Assembly (NCBI GenBank): GCA_032718865.1
Contig: JALUTQ010000027.1
Coordinates: 992,001-1,056,000 of the forward strand
Direction of reading: 5' to 3'
From: Tilletia caries
Lineage: Eukaryota > Basidiomycota > Exobasidiomycetes > Tilletiales > Tilletiaceae
Length of the DNA: 64,000 nucleotides
The translations under genes and the position numbers were made by a program. The notes under the pieces were generated by a model, which saw only the letters and a program-made list of their open reading frames with translations, was not told the origin of the DNA and ran no database searches. Positions 56,088-64,000 of the stretch are shown one piece after another; within the stretch, counting starts at the first letter, position 1; every line of letters starts with the position of its first letter.

Positions 56088-57130
56088 TATTCAAGTGACC
56101 GTTCCCGGAGGGAACCAGTGGGGTTTTAGAAGGGGTTCTTTCACCTCATTACCAACAGCCAGTAAACGAGGTACTCGAAACTCAGAAACATACTCGAAAC
56201 TCACAAGAAAGGGATTGTCCCTCCCCTTGCCAACCTCTTCCTGCGAAGCTTCCAGCGCGATCCGTTGCGAATTGACGTGGTTCAATTAGAGGGAGGTGAA
56301 AACTTGCTTATGTAATCGATTGCGCCGTCGATTGCGCCGCCGGTCCTGGCTCGGTCCTGTCCTTGTCGAGTCATCGAGATCATCGAGAGCTCGCACCTAT
56401 ATATAGTGACCCGGCTGTGGGCCGGAGGATTCCCCAGTCTCTGCCTCCGGAGCTTGTTCGAGCATCGTGGCAGGTGCCTAGGTGCCCAGGAATCAGGATG
56501 CACTTTAAGTATGACTTATGTACTTTGTTTTTGAGACTCAAGCTTCGGCTCAGAAAAAGGGCCTCGGGACCTCATAGCAAAACACGGAACCTGGTCACGA
56601 GGTCACGCGGTCACGATCGACTTCCCTCAAAGACTGTGACCTGAGGAGAAATGGAAAGGAACGCTTCCCGAATTGGCCTTGTATGAAGCATTAGGGGGTT
56701 TCGTCAGTGCGGTGAGCATGCGTGCTCGAACATTCTGGCTCATTTCGCTGCTCGAAACTTTGATCGAACATCCGGCGTTTCGGTGATTCCTCAATGAGCG
56801 ATGTGCCAGAATGTTCGTGAGCCAAAACGCGCTTCGAGGCCGCGTTTTGGTCCATGTACATTCTGGCACACCTCATTTCAATTCATTCTCCTTCTTATTT
56901 TCTTAACACTCGGTGAAGGGTCGCGCACGAGGTCTTCATTTGGAGCGGTCAAAACTGCACATTTCAATGACCAAAATGAAGAACATGTATGAATGCACAC
57001 CTCTGACGAAACCCCTTATTGGCAACGCGCTTCTTTCTTCTTCCTGACAGCTGACAGCGTGCTTTCATTTCAGGCCTTGAACTGACTTCTATCCCCCTCG
57101 GCCCCTTTCTGCGATATTCGATTTGCCATT
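56088..57130. other. Intergenic region with short inverted repeats
   Basis: No supported gene. Short inverted copies of CGAACATTCTGGC and GTGCCAGAATGT lie at 56720-56870. The stretch is otherwise unremarkable. Confidence 0.4.
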
Positions 57131-57845
57131 TCACCCTCTGCAGCAGGACAACATAAAGGAAGGCCAAGTGCTTCCACAAGGGAGGCGGGCGAGAAGGACT
57201 TCAAATCTCCGTCCGGCGTCCACCCACAACCAGCAAAGCTCCCATGTCCCATGTCCCAAAAGGTCGTCGACTGGGTTCCATCTCGCGTTCTCCCCACCGA
57301 CGACTGTCAGCACAAAGACGATCCCATTGGCCGCTGCCGCGAGTCCAAAGCCGCAGTAGAGCGACTTGAACCCGCCGAAGAAGTCCAAGAGCGCGCCGAT
57401 GTCGTTCTCGACTTGAGCCCTGTCCTCCTCCTCCTTGTTGCTCATCTGCATCGGCGTCTGCTTTTGCTTCTTCTTCTTATCCGAGGCCGAGGAAGGGTCA
57501 CTAAGTCCATACGCCCGCCGTCTGCATTGCTCGGTGACGATGCGGAACATGGTCTCACGACGCCTGCGCATGCGACGGGCCAGCCTTCGGCGGAGAATCG
57601 GATGCCGAGGGTGGAGGTGCTGACGATGGCGTGGGAGGGGATGAAGCCGGGCAGCTCATCCAAACTGGCACCACTCATCACCACCCCTACGCAAGTGAAC
57701 ACATATACAGGAATTCTACAGCGCCCACAGCAACGACGCCCTCCTCGTCGCAAACTAATCCGCCTTCAAGCACCTGGGCTCCAGCAGTAAAAGGCAAGGT
57801 CTGCCCTCGTGCACGCTCGGGCATACGGCTGCGCGCACGTTTTTG

Positions 57846-57846
<1 letters not shown>
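57131..57846 (-). pseudogene. Possible degraded or split protein gene
   Basis: Two overlapping minus-strand frames look coding in different parts: MSGASLDELPGFIPSHAIVS with LGIRFSAEGWPVACAG (about 57670-57560), then ETMFRIVTEQCRRRAYGL, a Lys-rich stretch and DIGALLDFFGGFKSLYCGFGLA with a hydrophobic segment (about 57560-57300). I find no intron that joins them cleanly. It is either a gene with a small intron that I miss or a frameshifted relic. No family recognised. Confidence 0.3.
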
Positions 57847-61407
<3,561 letters not shown>

Positions 61408-61540
61408 ACTCACCTCGTGAGGCGTGGGTCGACGTCATGGTGGGAAGAAAGGACGCCTCATCGCCTCATCCCTTGGAAGCTCCCCTTTCGCTCTTCCTTT
61501 CTGACCACATCATATACCAGACACCCATCCTCACGAGTCA

Positions 61541-62606
61541 TAAGGCTGGCATGCGGAGTAAATGTACGGAGTTTTACTCCGCACTGGCGGAGTAACTAAC
61601 TTTTTGGCAAAGTGCGGAGTACTCCGCAGTTGCTTTCAGCGAAATGAGGTAAAGTGCGGAGTACTCCGTCACTCCGCAGATTTTTGCTGGCTCCTCCGCG
61701 GTTACTCCCTACTCCGCCACTGCGGAGGAAGATTTTCAGAAAGTTCCTCCCTACTCCGCAGTGGCGGAGTAAAATTTTGGCAAGGCCACTCCGCACTCCG
61801 CAAAAAAAGTCTCATTTTGCTGCGGAGTACTCCGCAACGAAGAATTTATTTGCGGAGTGATTTTTTTTACTCCGCAAGTGCGGAGTTTTGCGGAGTGGAA
61901 TTCAGAAACTATGAACATATGGAAGAAGAAGCTCTAGTCACTGCTCCCCGTCCTCCTGTGGCGTCACCTTCCGCTTCTTGCGCGCCCGGTCCGCTTCAAG
62001 CTTGCGCTTGCGCTTCTTTTTCACCTTGGCCGCCTCCTTGACCTCTTGCTCGCGCTCCAGAATGTCCGTCAGCAGTATTGTGGGAACCCAGTCGTCTAGG
62101 AACCATTGGCCAACAGCAACGACTCTGACGAGTTTGCGTGCCCTCATGCTGTGCCTGAGGGAGGTCACGTTGCGCCCAGCGCGAGAGAAGGGGCATATCA
62201 CGTGAGACTTTTGTTTGCCCGTGAGAAAGTGATGCGCGCTGTGGAGGCCACAAAAGTCAAAACCGGGAAAAAAAATGAAATTCCAAAAAGTGCGGAGTAA
62301 GCGGAGTACTCCGCATTTTTGGCGGTCCGAACAACTTTACTCCCTACTCCGCACTGGTGGAGGAACATTCCGGCGAGCTTCCTCCGTCCTCCGCACAATT
62401 TTTGGGGAATTTGAAGCGGAGTACTCCGCAGATTTTGGTGAAATTCCCCAAGTTATGCGGAGTACTCCGCGGAGTTTTTGGCCCCTCCGCAGTCACTCCG
62501 TACTTTTTGCGGAGTGCTGTGCGGAGTAAAAATGCGGAGTGAAACATAAAAAAGTGCGGAGTACTCCGCAAAAGTGTAAAATGAGTTACTCCGCATGCCA
62601 GCCTTA
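61541..62606. mobile_element. TAAGG/CCTTA foldback-like element, copy C
   Basis: 1,066 bp with perfect ends (TAAGGCTGGCATGCGGAGTA and its reverse complement) and an exact 8 bp target duplication ACGAGTCA (61533-61540 and 62607-62614). GCGGAGTACTCCGC and half-units fill both flanks (61555-61900 and 62280-62600). A non-repetitive centre (about 61920-62270) carries a coding-like ORF. It lies 130 bp after the MSH2 relic. Confidence 0.94.
61938..62201 (-). CDS. ORF fragment inside element C (possible captured gene piece)
   Basis: 87-codon ORF whose product has a hydrophobic stretch (KLVRVVAVGQWFLDDWVPTI) followed by a Glu/Lys-rich tail (VKKKRKRKLEADRARKKRK) like a nuclear localisation signal. The composition differs sharply from the repeats on either side. 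It may be a captured host exon; no family can be named. Confidence 0.4.
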   Translation of the reverse strand: MICPFSRAGRNVTSLRHSMRARKLVRVVAVGQWFLDDWVPTILLTDILEREQEVKEAAKVKKKRKRKLEADRARKKRKVTPQEDGEQ

Positions 62607-62741
62607 ACGAGTCACGCTTGAGCTTTCTCTAGGCTGTCTCTCTTGGAAGCACTGCGCGGCCTGACATACGCGAAACTCAGTACCGCGTTCTAAGCAACAA
62701 CTTCCTGGCTTCTTGTTAACCCTCATTCTCCTGCAGCAAGC

Positions 62742-63962
62742 ATGACTGTCGCCGCCGTCGTGCCAGGCGCTGACACCATTCTCGGCCATGCGATCATCGA
62801 AGCTCTGGTGCAGTTCCCTGGCATGGCTGTACGCTCCTTGACTGCGAAGCTAGGCTTGTCCATCAGTGACGCTGCCTTCACGGACTCGAAGAGGGACAGC
62901 GTCGGCGCTTCCATCGCCGGTGCCGACATCGTCGTGGCGGTCCTTAATAAGGCTCAAGCAGAGGCTGCCAACGGTGAGCGCTGTCGCTTCCTCCCCAACA
63001 GTTCTTACTGGCTATACACTCGCGCCAATCGCTGCTTGAGAGCTGATGCGCTGATGACTTTTCTCTCCTCTTTTCTCCTGAAATCGCAGAACCGCAGTTG
63101 GAGATGATGATCGACGAGGCCATCCGGAAGCACACGAAGCTCTTTATCTGGTTCCAGCCGGCCCTCCGCGACACGAATGACGACTATACCGCCAGAATCC
63201 TTGCCAAGCTGAAGGCGTCCAGCCTGTGTTGGGTCGGCCTCTCCACCGGCTTCCTCATGGAATCCATCATCGAGGACCAGGTCGTCATAGAAACGACAGA
63301 CAGCTTCCACATCGACGTGCCCGTCCTACGGCCCAAAACGGAAGTCCTGTGAACGCACGCCCAGACGGACATCCAGTTGGCAGTCGAGCGTATCGTATAC
63401 TTCTGGGAGATGAGCGGTGCTCCAGCCAAGCTCTTCCCTAACCTACACGTATTGGCCGCCCAGCGTGCCTCGTTGGCGCACCTCGCTTCCTTCCTCGAGA
63501 AGCGCGTGGACAAGTCGGTGAAGGTCATTACGCGTCCGAAAGGCCGAACCACATCCATGTGAGTGCTGGCAATTCTTCCTACTCAAGACATCCCATTCAA
63601 TTGGACCACTGCGGCTGAACTATGATGTTTTGGACGTGTTCTCAGCACTCGGGCGCTCGAATCGGTGAACGACAGCAAGCTCACAGCCGCGCTGGAGACG
63701 AAAACTCTTCCATCCGAAGTCATGACAGAGATCGGAGTGCCCTTCGAGACCCTCGACTGGTCCGTCGAGCACGAGCTCATTCCGGCCCTGTCGCGCAATG
63801 TCTCAAAGTAAGATCCCGGTCCACAACGCCCTCCGAATGTCACAACCAACAGAACTGCTCTCTCTATCTCTCAGTATCAGCATCGCGACCGACGTTTCGC
63901 ATCCGTCCATTCTGTTCCTGCCACCATGTATCAACACGTTTCTGTCCCAGCAAAGTGATTGA
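62742..63962 (+). pseudogene. NmrA/isoflavone-reductase-like protein with an internal stop
   Basis: NmrA-like proteins have a Rossmann fold and bind NAD(P), acting as reductases or regulators. Exons 62742-62973, 63090-63558, 63646-63807, 63875-63962 join in frame (316 codons). The N-terminus has VAAVVPGADTILGHAIIEAL, then MAVRSLTAKLG and SIAGADIVVAVL; later FIWFQPALRD and WVGLSTGFLMES. The usual GxxGxxG reads GADTILG, so the nucleotide site is weakened. One TGA (63350-63352) interrupts exon 2, with the same frame open and coding-like on both sides. A single C-to-T change of CGA could explain it. Either a recent pseudogene or read-through; less likely a sequence error. Confidence 0.65.
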
Positions 63963-64000
63963 TGTCGTCTTCCCACTGCATCCTTGTTCGCCAAAGGTTT

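Overview
The window is nuclear DNA of a filamentous or dimorphic fungus, most likely a basidiomycete. The genes are GC-rich and split by many short introns (mostly 65-100 nt, donors GTGAGT/GTACGT/GTAAGT, acceptors YAG). The housekeeping set is fungal: NPL4, YTH1/CPSF30, IPI1/TEX10, SEC3, NatC NAA30, COX11 and a CLC antiporter. I cannot name the species from the sequence.

Region 1 (1-10.6 kb) is a dense gene block: NPL4 (minus, running off the left edge), a five-CCCH plus one-CCHC YTH1/CPSF30 (plus), an SLS1-like mitochondrial protein (plus) and a serine-rich protein with a winged-helix-like N-terminus (minus). A 5.4 kb stretch without a convincing gene follows (10.6-16.1 kb); it holds a perfect-TIR miniature element. 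Region 2 (16-40.5 kb) is dense again: a diverged paralogue of the winged-helix-like protein, two unrecognised minus-strand genes, IPI1, SEC3, NAA30, COX11, a repeat-rich gap (32.1-35.3 kb), the CLC channel and an F-box-like ORF.

Region 3 (41-64 kb) is a graveyard of broken genes and transposons. It has a carboxyltransferase pseudogene, a cutinase that lost its catalytic serine and carries a frameshift, a Crypton-like tyrosine-recombinase gene with three premature stops, an MSH2 pseudogene and an NmrA-like gene with a stop codon. A transposon nest fills 47-55 kb. A 3,385 bp LTR element (278 bp LTRs, exact 5 bp target duplication) landed at the start codon of the Crypton gene. Its interior encodes an FHA-like protein and shows no reverse transcriptase that I can see. 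The Crypton and the LTR element were each hit by a member of a foldback-like family whose ends read TAAGG...CCTTA; it makes 8 bp target duplications and is packed with GGAGTAC-type repeats. A third member sits beside the MSH2 relic.

Premature stops in the pseudogenes mostly look like C-to-T or G-to-A changes, as expected from RIP-like mutation or cytosine deamination. I see no CRISPR array, no rRNA and no convincing intact tRNA.
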